A DNA stretch of 64,000 bases from Cobetia sp. cqz5-12 (lineage in GTDB: Bacteria > Pseudomonadota > Gammaproteobacteria > Pseudomonadales > Halomonadaceae): assembly GCF_016495405.1 (NCBI RefSeq), contig NZ_CP044522.1, positions 62,001-126,000 on the forward strand, given 5' to 3'. The notes beneath the pieces are model-generated. The model searched no databases, had not been told where the DNA came from, and saw only the letters and a program-made list of their open reading frames with translations. Position numbers and translations under genes: made by a program. Shown one piece after another: positions 33,789-42,226 of this stretch. The first letter of the stretch is position 1. Every line of letters starts with the position of its first letter.

Positions 33789-35723
33789 ATGATTGCACTG
33801 CGCCAGCTCGCCCTGCAACGCGGCGGAGCACCGCTGATCGACGAAGCGGACCTGACGCTGCATGCCGGTCACAAGGCCGGTATCGTCGGCCCCAATGGCG
33901 CCGGCAAGTCGAGCCTGTTCGGCCTGATTCTCGGCGAGCTGACGCCCGACAGCGGCACGGTATCGCTGGCCGGTGGCGTGCGTGTCGCGCACATGGCGCA
34001 GGAAATCGATGCGCTGGAGCGCCCGATCGTCGACTACGTCATGGACGGGGACCACGCGCTGCGCGAGACCGAGCGCGCCCTGGCGGCCGCCGAAGAAAGC
34101 GGCGAGCACCAGCGTCAGGCCGAGTTGCACGCCCACTTCGACACTCTCGATGGCTATACCGCACGGGCACGTGCCGAGCAGCTGCTGGTCGGCCTCGGCT
34201 TCAGCCAGGCGCAGCTCGGTCAGCCGCTGGCGGCCTTCTCGGGTGGCTGGCGCATGCGGGCCAATCTGGCGCGCACCCTGTTCACGCCGTCCGACCTGCT
34301 GCTGCTGGATGAGCCGACCAACCACCTGGATCTCGATGCGCTGCTGTGGCTGGAGCAATGGCTGGCGCGTTATCCCGGCGCACTGCTGCTGATCTCCCAC
34401 GACCGCGACTTCCTCGATGCGGTGTGTGATCACATCATCCACTTCGATCGCCGCAAGCTGGTGGTCTACAAGGGCAACTACAGCCGCTTCGAGCGCACGC
34501 GTTCCGAGCGGCTGGTGCGCGAGCAGGTCGAGCACGAGAAGACCATGGCGCGGCGCGCCGAGATCGAGGATTTCGTGCGTCGCTTCAAGGCCAAGGCTAC
34601 CAAGGCACGTCAGGCCCAGAGTCGCATGAAGATGCTGGAGCGCATGGAGGAGACGGCGGCAGTGAAAGCCGACTCCCCGTTCCACTTCACCATCCCGTGC
34701 TCCGACAAGATCTCGCATCCGCTGCTGGGGCTGGACCGCGCGGTGATCGGCTATCCCGGTCAGCCGCCGCAGCTCTCGGGCGTGCGTTTCTCGCTGTTGC
34801 CCGGTCAGCGTATCGGTCTGCTCGGCCCCAACGGCGCGGGCAAGTCGACGTTGATCAAGGCACTCACCGGCGAGCTTGCGCTGGTCGAGGGCCAGCGGAC
34901 CGCCGGTGAGCATCTGGCCATCGGCTACTTCGCCCAGCATCAGGTGGACGGGCTCGACCTGTCCTCGACGCCCTTCAATCATGTGCTGCGCCTGTCACCG
35001 TCGGCGGGCGAGCTGGAGATCCGCACCTTCCTCGGCAGCTTCGGCTTCCACGGCGATGAGGTCTACGCCACGGTGGAGTCGTTCTCCGGTGGCGAGAAGG
35101 CACGTCTGGCGCTGTCGCTGATCGCGTGGCAGAAGCCCAATCTGCTGCTGCTGGATGAGCCGACCAACCACCTGGATCTCGACATGCGCGAGGCGCTTAC
35201 CGATGCGCTGGCGACCTTCGAGGGCACCGTGATTCTGGTCTCCCACGACCGCCACCTGCTGCGTGCCTGCGTCGATGAATTCTGGTGCATCGCCGATGGC
35301 CGCGTGACGCCCTTCGATGGCGATCTGGATGACTATCGTGCTTGGCTCAAGGCGCGGGTCGAGGGTGAGCGGCGTGAAGCGCGCGCCCAGAAGGATGCCG
35401 ATGCCGGCACTGACAGTACGCGTACGCCGGACCGCAAGGAGGCGCGCCGTCAGGCGGCTGAACTGCGCGAGAAGCTGCGTCCGCTCAAGAAGGTCAGCGA
35501 CAAGGCCGAGCAGAAGATGAGCATGGCGCAGGGCGAGCTGGACAAGATCGAGGAAGCGCTGGGCGACGCCACGCTCTACGAAGCGGACCGCAAGGCGGAG
35601 CTGACCAGGCTGCTGGCCAGCCAGGGCGAGATCAAGAGCCGCCTCGATGAGGCCGAAGCCGAATGGTTCGAGGCTCAGGAAGCGCTGGAAGAGATGGAAG
35701 CCCAGCTCAAGGCGGCTGACTAG
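33789..35723 (+). CDS. ABC-F family ATPase, YheS-like
   Basis: A 644-residue cytosolic protein with two ABC ATPase cassettes and no membrane domain; ABC-F proteins act on ribosomes. Cassette 1 has GPNGAGKSS near residues 34-42, FSGGW and LLLLDEPTNHLDLDAL; cassette 2 has GPNGAGKST near 346-354, FSGGEKARL and another DEPTNHLDLD. The interdomain linker with VRRFKAKATKARQAQSRMKM is the P-site interaction region. The C-terminal 110 residues form a charged coiled coil. Similarity fits YheS better than Uup or EttA. It is followed after 3 bp by rsuA. Confidence 0.9.
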   Translation: MIALRQLALQRGGAPLIDEADLTLHAGHKAGIVGPNGAGKSSLFGLILGELTPDSGTVSLAGGVRVAHMAQEIDALERPIVDYVMDGDHALRETERALAAAEESGEHQRQAELHAHFDTLDGYTARARAEQLLVGLGFSQAQLGQPLAAFSGGWRMRANLARTLFTPSDLLLLDEPTNHLDLDALLWLEQWLARYPGALLLISHDRDFLDAVCDHIIHFDRRKLVVYKGNYSRFERTRSERLVREQVEHEKTMARRAEIEDFVRRFKAKATKARQAQSRMKMLERMEETAAVKADSPFHFTIPCSDKISHPLLGLDRAVIGYPGQPPQLSGVRFSLLPGQRIGLLGPNGAGKSTLIKALTGELALVEGQRTAGEHLAIGYFAQHQVDGLDLSSTPFNHVLRLSPSAGELEIRTFLGSFGFHGDEVYATVESFSGGEKARLALSLIAWQKPNLLLLDEPTNHLDLDMREALTDALATFEGTVILVSHDRHLLRACVDEFWCIADGRVTPFDGDLDDYRAWLKARVEGERREARAQKDADAGTDSTRTPDRKEARRQAAELREKLRPLKKVSDKAEQKMSMAQGELDKIEEALGDATLYEADRKAELTRLLASQGEIKSRLDEAEAEWFEAQEALEEMEAQLKAAD

Positions 35724-35726
35724 CCC

Positions 35727-36491
35727 ATGCGGCTTGACCGCTGGCTGACACGCCAGCCCCAGCTCAACCGCCGTCATGCGCTATCGGCGCTGGCGGCGGG
35801 GCGGGTCTGGGTCAACGGCGAGGAGGTGAACGACCCGTTGCATGAGGTCGGTCCCTTCGATGACATTCACCTGTCAGCGCCTGACGCGACCGTCTGCCTG
35901 CAGGTCGCGCGGCGTCCGCGTCATATCCTGCTCAACAAGCCCGCCGGGGTCGTGACGGCCTGTCATGACCCCGAACACCTCACCGTGATCGATGTGCTGC
36001 GTGACTCTCTTGAGGCGCGCGGCGAGGACAGCGGCTGGCTGGCCGAGATTCACCACGTCGGGCGTCTCGACCGTGCGACGACCGGCGCCCTGCTGCTGAC
36101 CAACGATGGCGAAGTCTCGGCGCGCATCAGCGATGCCGGGCTCGAGGGGCCCGCCAAGCGCTATCGCATGGGGCTGGAGCGGCCCCTGACGGAGGCCGAA
36201 CAGGAAAGCGCCATCGCACAGGTTCGCCAAGGGGTGCTGCTCGAACATGACCCGCGCCCGACACTGCCGGCACAGCTTGCGTTTCTCACCGCGGACCAGG
36301 CACGCCTGACGCTGCACGAGGGCCGCCATCATCACGTCAAGCGACTGTGGCGTAGCCTGGGCAATCGCGTGGTGTGGCTGCACCGTGAGTCGGTGGCAGG
36401 CTTGAGTCTCGAGGGGCTGGCGCCGGGGGAGTGGCGCGAGCTTACCCGCGAGGAGTGTTCACGGCTGGGGGCCGCGCAGCCTCGCGGGTGA
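35727..36491 (+). CDS. rsuA: 16S rRNA pseudouridine synthase, RsuA-type
   Basis: Isomerises U516 of 16S rRNA if the RsuA assignment holds. The 254-residue protein has an N-terminal S4 RNA-binding domain (residues 1-50), the conserved ILLNKPAGVVTAC, and the catalytic motif GRLDRATTG with D115. RsuA, RluB, RluE and RluF are close relatives; the overall length and single S4 domain favour RsuA. It lies three bases after the ABC-F gene, so the two are likely cotranscribed and translationally coupled. Confidence 0.82.
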   Translation: MRLDRWLTRQPQLNRRHALSALAAGRVWVNGEEVNDPLHEVGPFDDIHLSAPDATVCLQVARRPRHILLNKPAGVVTACHDPEHLTVIDVLRDSLEARGEDSGWLAEIHHVGRLDRATTGALLLTNDGEVSARISDAGLEGPAKRYRMGLERPLTEAEQESAIAQVRQGVLLEHDPRPTLPAQLAFLTADQARLTLHEGRHHHVKRLWRSLGNRVVWLHRESVAGLSLEGLAPGEWRELTREECSRLGAAQPRG

Positions 36492-36492
36492 G

Positions 36493-36509
36493 GCCATCCG
36501 GCGGATGGC
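36493..36509. terminator. Short palindrome after rsuA
   Basis: GCCATCCG-G-CGGATGGC can fold into a 6-bp hairpin just after the rsuA stop. It has no T-tract; it is at best a weak terminator. Confidence 0.35.
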
Positions 36510-36526
36510 GTCTTGCCGACACCGGG

Positions 36527-36535
36527 TTATCCACA
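36527..36535 (+). promoter_or_regulatory. Consensus DnaA box after rsuA
   Basis: TTATCCACA in the 121-bp gap between convergent rsuA and the patatin gene. It is the fourth exact box found in non-coding DNA of this window. Confidence 0.35.
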
Positions 36536-36612
36536 CCCGCCTGGCGCGCCGCCAGTGCGTGACGGCTGCGATGGGATGTGGATGGATCGTTTTGGATCGT
36601 CGTCAGCGCTGC

Positions 36613-37845
36613 TCAGCTGCCGGTCGCCTGACTGGGCAGGTCCTCTGCCGTGATGCTCGCCTCGTCATCGTCGCTTGAGCTTGCCTCAGGCGTCGACAGG
36701 CTGACCAGCTCGCCCTCGGCGTTGCGCGTGAAGTTGCGCACGATGACCCCGATATCTTCCGGCAGCGGCGCAAACTGGCTGCAACGGCTCAGCACTTCCT
36801 GCATGTCCTGATAACCACTGTCGCGACGCGAGTCGATGGTCGCGCGCGAGAAGTCGATATCCTTCAGTGAGGTCTCGCCCGGGCGCGCCGAGGCCAGCAG
36901 ACGCACCACGTTGATCGAGGGCTGCTGGGTCATGGCAAGGATGCGCTGGATCTTCGGCGACTGACGCAGCTCCTCCGGCAGATAGTCGGCGAGATTCTCG
37001 ATTCCCATGCGCAGCGCCTGATTCTCTTCCAGCAGGTTGAGGTGCTCGCCGGCACGACTGGAATACTGGATATCCTTCTCGCGCAGCTGCGCTTCCTGCA
37101 GTGTCTCCGGCACCTTGCCATCGGCACTCCACAGGTCGATCACGTAGCAGTTGACCACCGTCTCGCCATGCGGACGCTCCGACAGCACCCAGCTGACGGG
37201 CGTATTGGAGTACAGGCCGCCATCCCAATAGGCTTCGCCATCGACCCATACCGGCGGGAAGGCCGGTGGCAGGGCGCCGCTGGCCAGAATATGGCGATGG
37301 TCCAGCGCTTCGTGCGAGGAGTCGAAGTAGCGCAGCGCGCCGCTGCCTATATTCACCGCTCCGACCGACAGGCGAACGTTCTCCGGGTGGCGGGCATCGA
37401 GACGCTCGAAGTCCACCAGCCGATTGAGCGTGTCGCCCAGTGGCTCGGTGTCGTAGAGGCTGGGCGGCTCGCCGAAGAAGCTCTGCCAGATCGGCACCGT
37501 CCACAGTGGGCGCGGGCGGAAGAAGCCCGGGATGCCCCACAGCATGGCGGAGGTACGCGCGACGCTGCGCTCCCACGGATGAAAGGCGGGGCCCATGCTG
37601 GCAGCGGGTTGGGCGATGCCATACCAGAATGACTCGAGGGCCTTGAGGCGCTCGCCCTCCGGATTGCCGGCGATCAGGGCACCATTGATGGCGCCGACCG
37701 AGGTGCCGACCACCCAGTCGGGCTGGATGCCGGCTTCGGCCAGCGCCTCGAAGATGCCGATCTGGTAGGCGCCGAGCGCGCCACCGCCTTGCAGCACCAG
37801 AATATTGAGCGCATCGGCGCAGAAGTCGCAGGATGTATCACGCAT
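36613..37845 (-). CDS. Patatin-like phospholipase with DUF3734 C-terminus
   Basis: A 410-residue putative acyl hydrolase. The N-terminal patatin domain shows the oxyanion-hole G20-G-G-A-L-G-A-Y, nucleophile S49 in GTSVG, and the catalytic-dyad aspartate in YWDGGLYSNTPV near residue 207. The remaining region matches DUF3734-containing patatins, which are often linked to lipid or polyhydroxyalkanoate metabolism. There is no signal peptide. AGGAGAAGG precedes the ATG at 37845. Upstream, two copies of an 11-bp TGC-rich motif (37864-37874 and 38050-38060) may be operators. Confidence 0.85.
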   Translation of the reverse strand: MRDTSCDFCADALNILVLQGGGALGAYQIGIFEALAEAGIQPDWVVGTSVGAINGALIAGNPEGERLKALESFWYGIAQPAASMGPAFHPWERSVARTSAMLWGIPGFFRPRPLWTVPIWQSFFGEPPSLYDTEPLGDTLNRLVDFERLDARHPENVRLSVGAVNIGSGALRYFDSSHEALDHRHILASGALPPAFPPVWVDGEAYWDGGLYSNTPVSWVLSERPHGETVVNCYVIDLWSADGKVPETLQEAQLREKDIQYSSRAGEHLNLLEENQALRMGIENLADYLPEELRQSPKIQRILAMTQQPSINVVRLLASARPGETSLKDIDFSRATIDSRRDSGYQDMQEVLSRCSQFAPLPEDIGVIVRNFTRNAEGELVSLSTPEASSSDDDEASITAEDLPSQATGS

Positions 37846-38168
37846 GAAACCTTCTCCTCTCTAGCAGTGCAGCACTCCGCCGGGGAATGCCCGAGGTCAG
37901 GGGGACCGTCGCGAGCGTGACGCCAAGTGATGGGGGAGGCGTGGGCTCGTGGAGGCGGCGAAAGGGTGACGAGGTGCATATCAGGGGAATGAAGCACCTG
38001 ATCAAGGCAATGCGGCACTGGTTCAAGGCACTGGAAGTGCTGTTATTGTGCAGTGCAGCATGGCGCCTGTCAGCATAGCACGCATCCTTGCCTTGCGTGG
38101 CTGCGATCTCATTCAAGCGACTGACTGAGGCGGCAGGGGCTAGGACAGGAGCAGGAGTCTTGCAGCGG
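37846..38168. other. Upstream region of the patatin gene
   Basis: A 323-bp gap between two minus-strand genes. It holds the direct-repeat pair GCAGTGCAGCA at 37864-37874 and 38050-38060, with TGCAGTGCA as an odd-centred palindrome in the second. No gene is supportable, and no clear terminator for the yqaA transcript is seen. Confidence 0.4.
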
Positions 38169-38633
38169 TCATTGGCACCAGGGCGTCAGCCACAGGTCGG
38201 CTGCCAGCAGCAACAGGGCATAGCGTCCGCCCTTGGCGATCATGATCAGGACGATGCTTTTCCACCACGCCAGCCGGAAGATGCCCGCCAGTACCGTCAG
38301 CGGGTCGCCGATCAGCGGGGTCCAGCTCAGCAGTAGGCTCCAGGCGCCGAAACGGCGATACCACAGGGTGCCGCGTGCCAATGCGCGCCGCGAGACCGGA
38401 AACCAGCGCCGTGTGCGCAGGCGACGGGCGCCACGCCCCAGAGCGACGTTGATCAGGCTGCCGAGCGAGTTGCCCAGCGTCGCGGCAAGCCACAGCGCCC
38501 AGGGCGCGTGCCCCTGGCACCACAGCCCCGCGAAGGCCGCTTCCGATCCGCCGGGCAGCAGGGTGGCGCTGGCCAGCGAGATCACGGCGAGCGAGGTCAA
38601 TCCCGGCAATGACAGTACGGCCACTTCATCCAT
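38169..38633 (-). CDS. YqaA-family (VTT/DedA-type) membrane protein
   Basis: A 154-residue integral membrane protein with the VTT fold: LASATLLPGGSEAAFAGLW near residues 21-39, NSLGSLINVALGRG, RFGAWSLLLSWTPLIGDPLT and a C-terminal helix. YqaA proteins are short DedA relatives of unknown function, perhaps lipid scramblases. The ribosome site at 38633 is weak. The gene is divergent from thiD, 110 bp away. Confidence 0.85.
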   Translation of the reverse strand: MDEVAVLSLPGLTSLAVISLASATLLPGGSEAAFAGLWCQGHAPWALWLAATLGNSLGSLINVALGRGARRLRTRRWFPVSRRALARGTLWYRRFGAWSLLLSWTPLIGDPLTVLAGIFRLAWWKSIVLIMIAKGGRYALLLLAADLWLTPWCQ

Positions 38634-38743
38634 ATCACTTTCTTCTGTTTTTCACGGTGGCAGGGCGCTGGGGGTGGCTTTCTTCCCTCCTCAGCTCGGG
38701 TATGCTGTTGGCACGTCAAAGCCATATTTCGGGAGCTTCCTGC

Positions 38744-39544
38744 ATGCATATTCCGTGCGTCCTGACGATAGCGGGCTCAGACCCCTCCGGGGGAGCCGGC
38801 ATTCAGGCGGACCTCAAGACATTCTCTGCGCTGGGCGCCTACGGGGCCAGCGTGATCACGGCGCTGACGGCGCAGAATACCTGCGGTGTGCGCAGCGTGG
38901 AGGCGGTCTCGCGGGAATTCATCGCCGCACAGCTGGACGCCGTGCTGGATGATCTCGATATCCGTGCCGCCAAGATCGGCATGGTGGCCGATCCGCTGGT
39001 GGTGGAAATGCTCGCCGACCGCCTTCAGCAGCGCCGCCCGCGCTGGGTCGTGCTCGACCCGGTGCTGGTCGCCAAGAGTGGTGATGCGCTGGTCAACGAT
39101 GCTGCCATCCAGTCGGTGGCCGAGCACCTGGTGCCGTTGGCTGACATCATCACGCCCAACCTGCATGAAGCCGCGGTGCTGCTGGGCGAGCGGCGCCTGA
39201 TCGGGCGCTCCGACATGCCTGCGGTCGCCCGCGAGCTGCGTGCCAGAGGCGCGAAGGCGGTGTTGATCAAGGGCGGGGCGCTTGAGGGGCAGGCCTGCGA
39301 TGATCTGCTGGTCAGCGATGCCGGCGAGCAATGGCTGTGCGCACCGCGCATCGAGACCGACAACCTGCACGGCACTGGCTGCTCGATGTCTTCCGCCATC
39401 ACGGCGCGGCTGGCGAACGGTCTGCCGTTGCCGCAGGCGGTGGTCGAAGCGCGCGAATGGCTGCTGGGCGCGCTGCGCGCCTCCGACCAGCTCAACGTCG
39501 GCAAGGGCCGTGGGCCGGTGCACCATTTCCACGCCCTGTGGTAA
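38744..39544 (+). CDS. thiD: Hydroxymethylpyrimidine/phosphomethylpyrimidine kinase
   Basis: Phosphorylates HMP and HMP-P in thiamine synthesis. This 266-residue ribokinase-fold enzyme shows TIAGSDPSGGAGIQADLKTF at its N-terminus, KIGMVADPLVV, VLDPVLVAKSGDALV and the anion-hole DNLHGTGCSMSSAI. GGGAG precedes the ATG at 38744; the longer frame to 38609 adds residues not found in ThiD. It is far from thiSG, and no thiE is adjacent. Confidence 0.93.
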   Translation: MHIPCVLTIAGSDPSGGAGIQADLKTFSALGAYGASVITALTAQNTCGVRSVEAVSREFIAAQLDAVLDDLDIRAAKIGMVADPLVVEMLADRLQQRRPRWVVLDPVLVAKSGDALVNDAAIQSVAEHLVPLADIITPNLHEAAVLLGERRLIGRSDMPAVARELRARGAKAVLIKGGALEGQACDDLLVSDAGEQWLCAPRIETDNLHGTGCSMSSAITARLANGLPLPQAVVEAREWLLGALRASDQLNVGKGRGPVHHFHALW

Positions 39545-39682
39545 GTCAGCGAGAGCCAGGCCCGTGAGGGCAAGCCACTGATAGCCGATTCCACAAGGGT
39601 GATGACCCTGCAGGAGCGATGACCTGCAGGAGAAAGGCCCCGTGAGTTCCCCTCGATCCCTGCCAGCCAACGAGTAGATGCC

Positions 39683-40357
39683 ATGCCTATATCGCTGTAC
39701 CGCTTGCCCGTATCAGCTATTCGTGGCGCCGTTTGCTGCCTGAGCGCCGCCTGTCGTGCCATCAGCCTGCCGGTGGCGAGTGCGCCGCGCTGGCTGGCCG
39801 CGGGCGTGATGGGGGCGCTGCTGGCCACCACCAGCCCGGCGGCGTTCGCCGTCGAGATCAAGGGGGTGACATTCGCGGATCAGGTGACCACGCAGTCCGG
39901 CCAGCCGCTGACGCTGATCGGCAGTGGGCTCTTCACCTACTTGCTGTGGGACGCCTATGTCGGTGCCTATTACCAGGATGCGCGTCGTCCGCGCCCGGCA
40001 CCGCTCAAGGATGTCTCGCGTCGCCTGGTGTTGGAGTACTTCCATGCCATCGATGCCGAGGACTTCGCCAAGGCGACCACCAAGGGCGTACGCAAGAACC
40101 TGTCCGCAGCGGATCTTGCGACGATAGAGCCTGAACTGACGCGCTTCAATCGTGCCTATCGGGACGTCGTGCCGGGGGATCGCTATGCGTTGCAATGGCT
40201 GCCCGCCGGCGGGGGCAGAGGTACGCTGTCGCTGGTGTTGAACGGACAGGTCATCTTTGAAAGCGATTCACTGGCACTGGCCAATGCTCTGTTCGCGATC
40301 TGGCTTGGCGATGAACCGGCCCAGCAGGATTTCCGTACCCAGCTGCTGGGGCAGTAG
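39683..40357 (+). CDS. Chalcone isomerase-like exported protein
   Basis: A 224-residue protein with a long signal sequence (cleavage likely after PAAFA near residue 56) and a chalcone-isomerase-fold domain: VEIKGVTFADQV, SGLFTYLLWDAYVGAYY and LVLEYFHAIDAEDFAKAT. Bacterial members of this family are probably not flavonoid enzymes; the role is unknown. The N-terminal region before the hydrophobic core is unusually long, so the start may be downstream. The ribosome site is weak. A strong bidirectional terminator follows. Confidence 0.8.
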   Translation: MPISLYRLPVSAIRGAVCCLSAACRAISLPVASAPRWLAAGVMGALLATTSPAAFAVEIKGVTFADQVTTQSGQPLTLIGSGLFTYLLWDAYVGAYYQDARRPRPAPLKDVSRRLVLEYFHAIDAEDFAKATTKGVRKNLSAADLATIEPELTRFNRAYRDVVPGDRYALQWLPAGGGRGTLSLVLNGQVIFESDSLALANALFAIWLGDEPAQQDFRTQLLGQ

Positions 40358-40464
40358 CGCGCTTTCCATCTGGCCCCTCTAGCCCCTCTCTAGTCTATCT
40401 GGCGTATCTGTAGCGGTATCGCTATCGTCTTGCGCCTCTATCGCGCCTCAAGCGAGACACCACG

Positions 40465-40503
40465 AAAAACGCCCCTGCCGGGAGACCCGGCAGGGGCGTT
40501 TTT
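40465..40503. terminator. Bidirectional terminator
   Basis: A 17-bp perfect stem AAAAACGCCCCTGCCGG with a five-base loop has As on the left arm and Ts on the right, between the convergent chalcone-isomerase-like gene and dctP. Confidence 0.9.
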
Positions 40504-40511
40504 CATGCTCG

Positions 40512-40552
40512 TCTTTCTATCTTTTATCTTTCTATCTTTCTATCTTTCTATC
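40512..40552. repeat. 8-bp pyrimidine tandem repeat
   Basis: TCTTTCTA is repeated five times (one copy is seven bases) between the terminator and the dctP stop. The tract is pure pyrimidine/A on the plus strand and is outside any gene. Confidence 0.8.
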
Positions 40553-40608
40553 AGCCTCTCCACCTATCTCCGCAATCTGTCTAGCGGGTCTGATGCACTT
40601 GCTCGGGC

Positions 40609-41700
40609 TTACTTGCCCTCGGCAGCCTTGATGTCGGCCTGCAGCGTGTCGAGGATCTTGCTGCCGCGCTCACCGGATTGTTCACGATAGACTTCCCAGC
40701 CTTTCTCGCCGACCGGGCGGAAGGCTTCGCGCTGCTCATCGGTCAGCGTGATGATCTCGATGTCGCTGTCTTGCTTGATCTTCTCCAGGCGGTCGGCGTT
40801 GTACTCCTCCTGCTTCTCGAAGATGTACGGGCGCATCTCGTTGGTGACCTTGTCGAGCATCTGCTGCTGCTCATCATCCAGACCGGAATAGAAGTCACTG
40901 GAGGCCACCAGCGTGGTGATGAACTGCGCCTGCTTGGCCTGGATCATGTAGTCCTGAACTTCGTAGAAGCTCATCTCCTGGATGGCGAACACCGGGTTCA
41001 CCTGGCCGTCGATCTGGCCCAGCTGCAGGCCGGAGTAGACCTCGGAATAGGGCATCGGCGTCGGGTTGGCACCGTAGCCGCGATAGCTCTCGACCAGAAT
41101 CGGCGAGGTCATGGTGCGGATCTTGAAGCCTTCCATGTCCTCGGGCGTCTTGATGGCACGGTTGCCGGTCCACACCATCCAGCCTTCCGGAATCACGCCC
41201 AGCAGCTGGAGGTTCTGCTCGGTATAGGCCTCGGACAGCATGTCGATGGCCTTGGAGCTGCCGAGCACCTCTTCATTGACGGCGTTGTCGTCGGAGAACA
41301 GGAAGTGCAGCGTGAAGACGCCCGACTCCGGGATCACCGAGGCCAGGTGACCCGGTGAGGCAAAGGTCAGCTGGATGGCATCGCTCTGCACCAGTTCGGT
41401 GAGCTGCGAGGAGGTACCCAGTGCGCCGTAGGGATAGATCTCGACATCGATGTCACCGCCGGAAGCCTCTTCGATACGCTTCTTGAATTCCTGGGCGTAG
41501 GCATCCTGCACGCTGCCGGAGACTTCCTCCAGCGCGAAGCGCCAGGTGTCAGCCTGCACACCCGCGGAGGCCAGTGCCGCCATGCCCAGGCCGGCCGTCA
41601 GGGCGCCTCCCTTGATGAGCGCGGCAAGACGAGAAAGGGGAACAGGAGTCCTGGACGTCTCGCGATTCTGCTCGGGTGACGGGTTCCATTGCATCGTCAT
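40609..41700 (-). CDS. dctP: TRAP transporter substrate-binding protein (DctP type)
   Basis: Periplasmic binding protein of a TRAP transporter. The 363-residue precursor has a twin-part N-terminus: about 25 polar residues, then a hydrophobic signal core ending SAGVQA. The mature part has DctP-family features (PYGALGTSSQLTELVQSDAI, EGWMVWTGNRAIKTPEDMEG, KIRTMTSPI with the conserved ligand arginine, and FYEVQDYMI). The ligand is probably a C4-dicarboxylate or similar organic acid. AAGGAG precedes the ATG at 41700. It diverges from dctQM, which probably provide its membrane subunits. Confidence 0.9.
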   Translation of the reverse strand: MTMQWNPSPEQNRETSRTPVPLSRLAALIKGGALTAGLGMAALASAGVQADTWRFALEEVSGSVQDAYAQEFKKRIEEASGGDIDVEIYPYGALGTSSQLTELVQSDAIQLTFASPGHLASVIPESGVFTLHFLFSDDNAVNEEVLGSSKAIDMLSEAYTEQNLQLLGVIPEGWMVWTGNRAIKTPEDMEGFKIRTMTSPILVESYRGYGANPTPMPYSEVYSGLQLGQIDGQVNPVFAIQEMSFYEVQDYMIQAKQAQFITTLVASSDFYSGLDDEQQQMLDKVTNEMRPYIFEKQEEYNADRLEKIKQDSDIEIITLTDEQREAFRPVGEKGWEVYREQSGERGSKILDTLQADIKAAEGK

Positions 41701-42226
41701 CTTGTTCTCCTTGTGTGATTTCCATCAGCGTCGGGCGGCTCTGGGCATACCCGGCGTGCAACTTGCATCATTTAGATAATATTGCCATTCTTAATATAAT
41801 AAAAAAATCACCAAAATGGATAGTGTGATTAGAATTTATTATGAATAAGCTGAGCCTGTGCGCATGAGGCTCTGGTACTCGAGCTCTGGTACTCGAGCTC
41901 TGGTACTAGAGCTCTGGTACTCGAGCTCTGGTACTCGAGCTCTGGTATTCGAAGAACTGTCCTTCGCTCGCCAGAACTTCGCGCTCGGTCTTCACAATCG
42001 GCCTCCATGCACCAGACCGACATGCCGCACAGCGGCTGGATACTGATTTCAAGCACCGCTAATAAAGCTAGAACAAGAGTAGCCAAAGTGAAAATCACGG
42101 CGGCGCCGCGGAAAATTTCAATGGATCGTACCGGCAAATGCAGGATATCTGGCGCAAACCACTGCGCTCATGACATCTGGTAGAAAGCCTATCTGGCAGG
42201 ATGCCACATCAACAGGAAGCCGCTTC
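41701..42226. other. Divergent control region of the first TRAP system
   Basis: A 526-bp gap between dctP (minus) and dctQM (plus). An AT-rich block at 41765-41850 includes TATAAT (41795-41800); a 14-bp tandem repeat follows at 41866-41950. The remainder to 42226 has no recognisable element apart from the dctQ ribosome site. The block with long A-tracts is a likely promoter or bend region. Confidence 0.5.
41866..41950. repeat. 14-bp tandem repeat in the TRAP intergenic region
   Basis: Six copies of GAGCTCTGGTACTC (first copy with one extra G, third ending TA, last with ATTC) run without spacing. Each unit contains the palindrome GAGCTC, so the array also presents six evenly spaced palindromes, 14 bp apart. 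Confidence 0.9.

Noticed and set aside
33024..34982. A 652-codon minus-strand frame opposite the ABC-F gene
   Set aside because: Only the last 201 codons (TIGR02444 protein) are real; the rest mirrors the ABC-F coding sequence, is very rich in Leu, Arg and Gln and has no ribosome site. GC-rich third positions keep the opposite strand open.
41752..41767. Sigma-54-like CGGCGTG-N4-TTGCA in the TRAP intergenic region
   Set aside because: GG and GC are spaced correctly, but three of seven -24 positions differ, it is 460 bp from dctQ, and no enhancer-type dyad was found.
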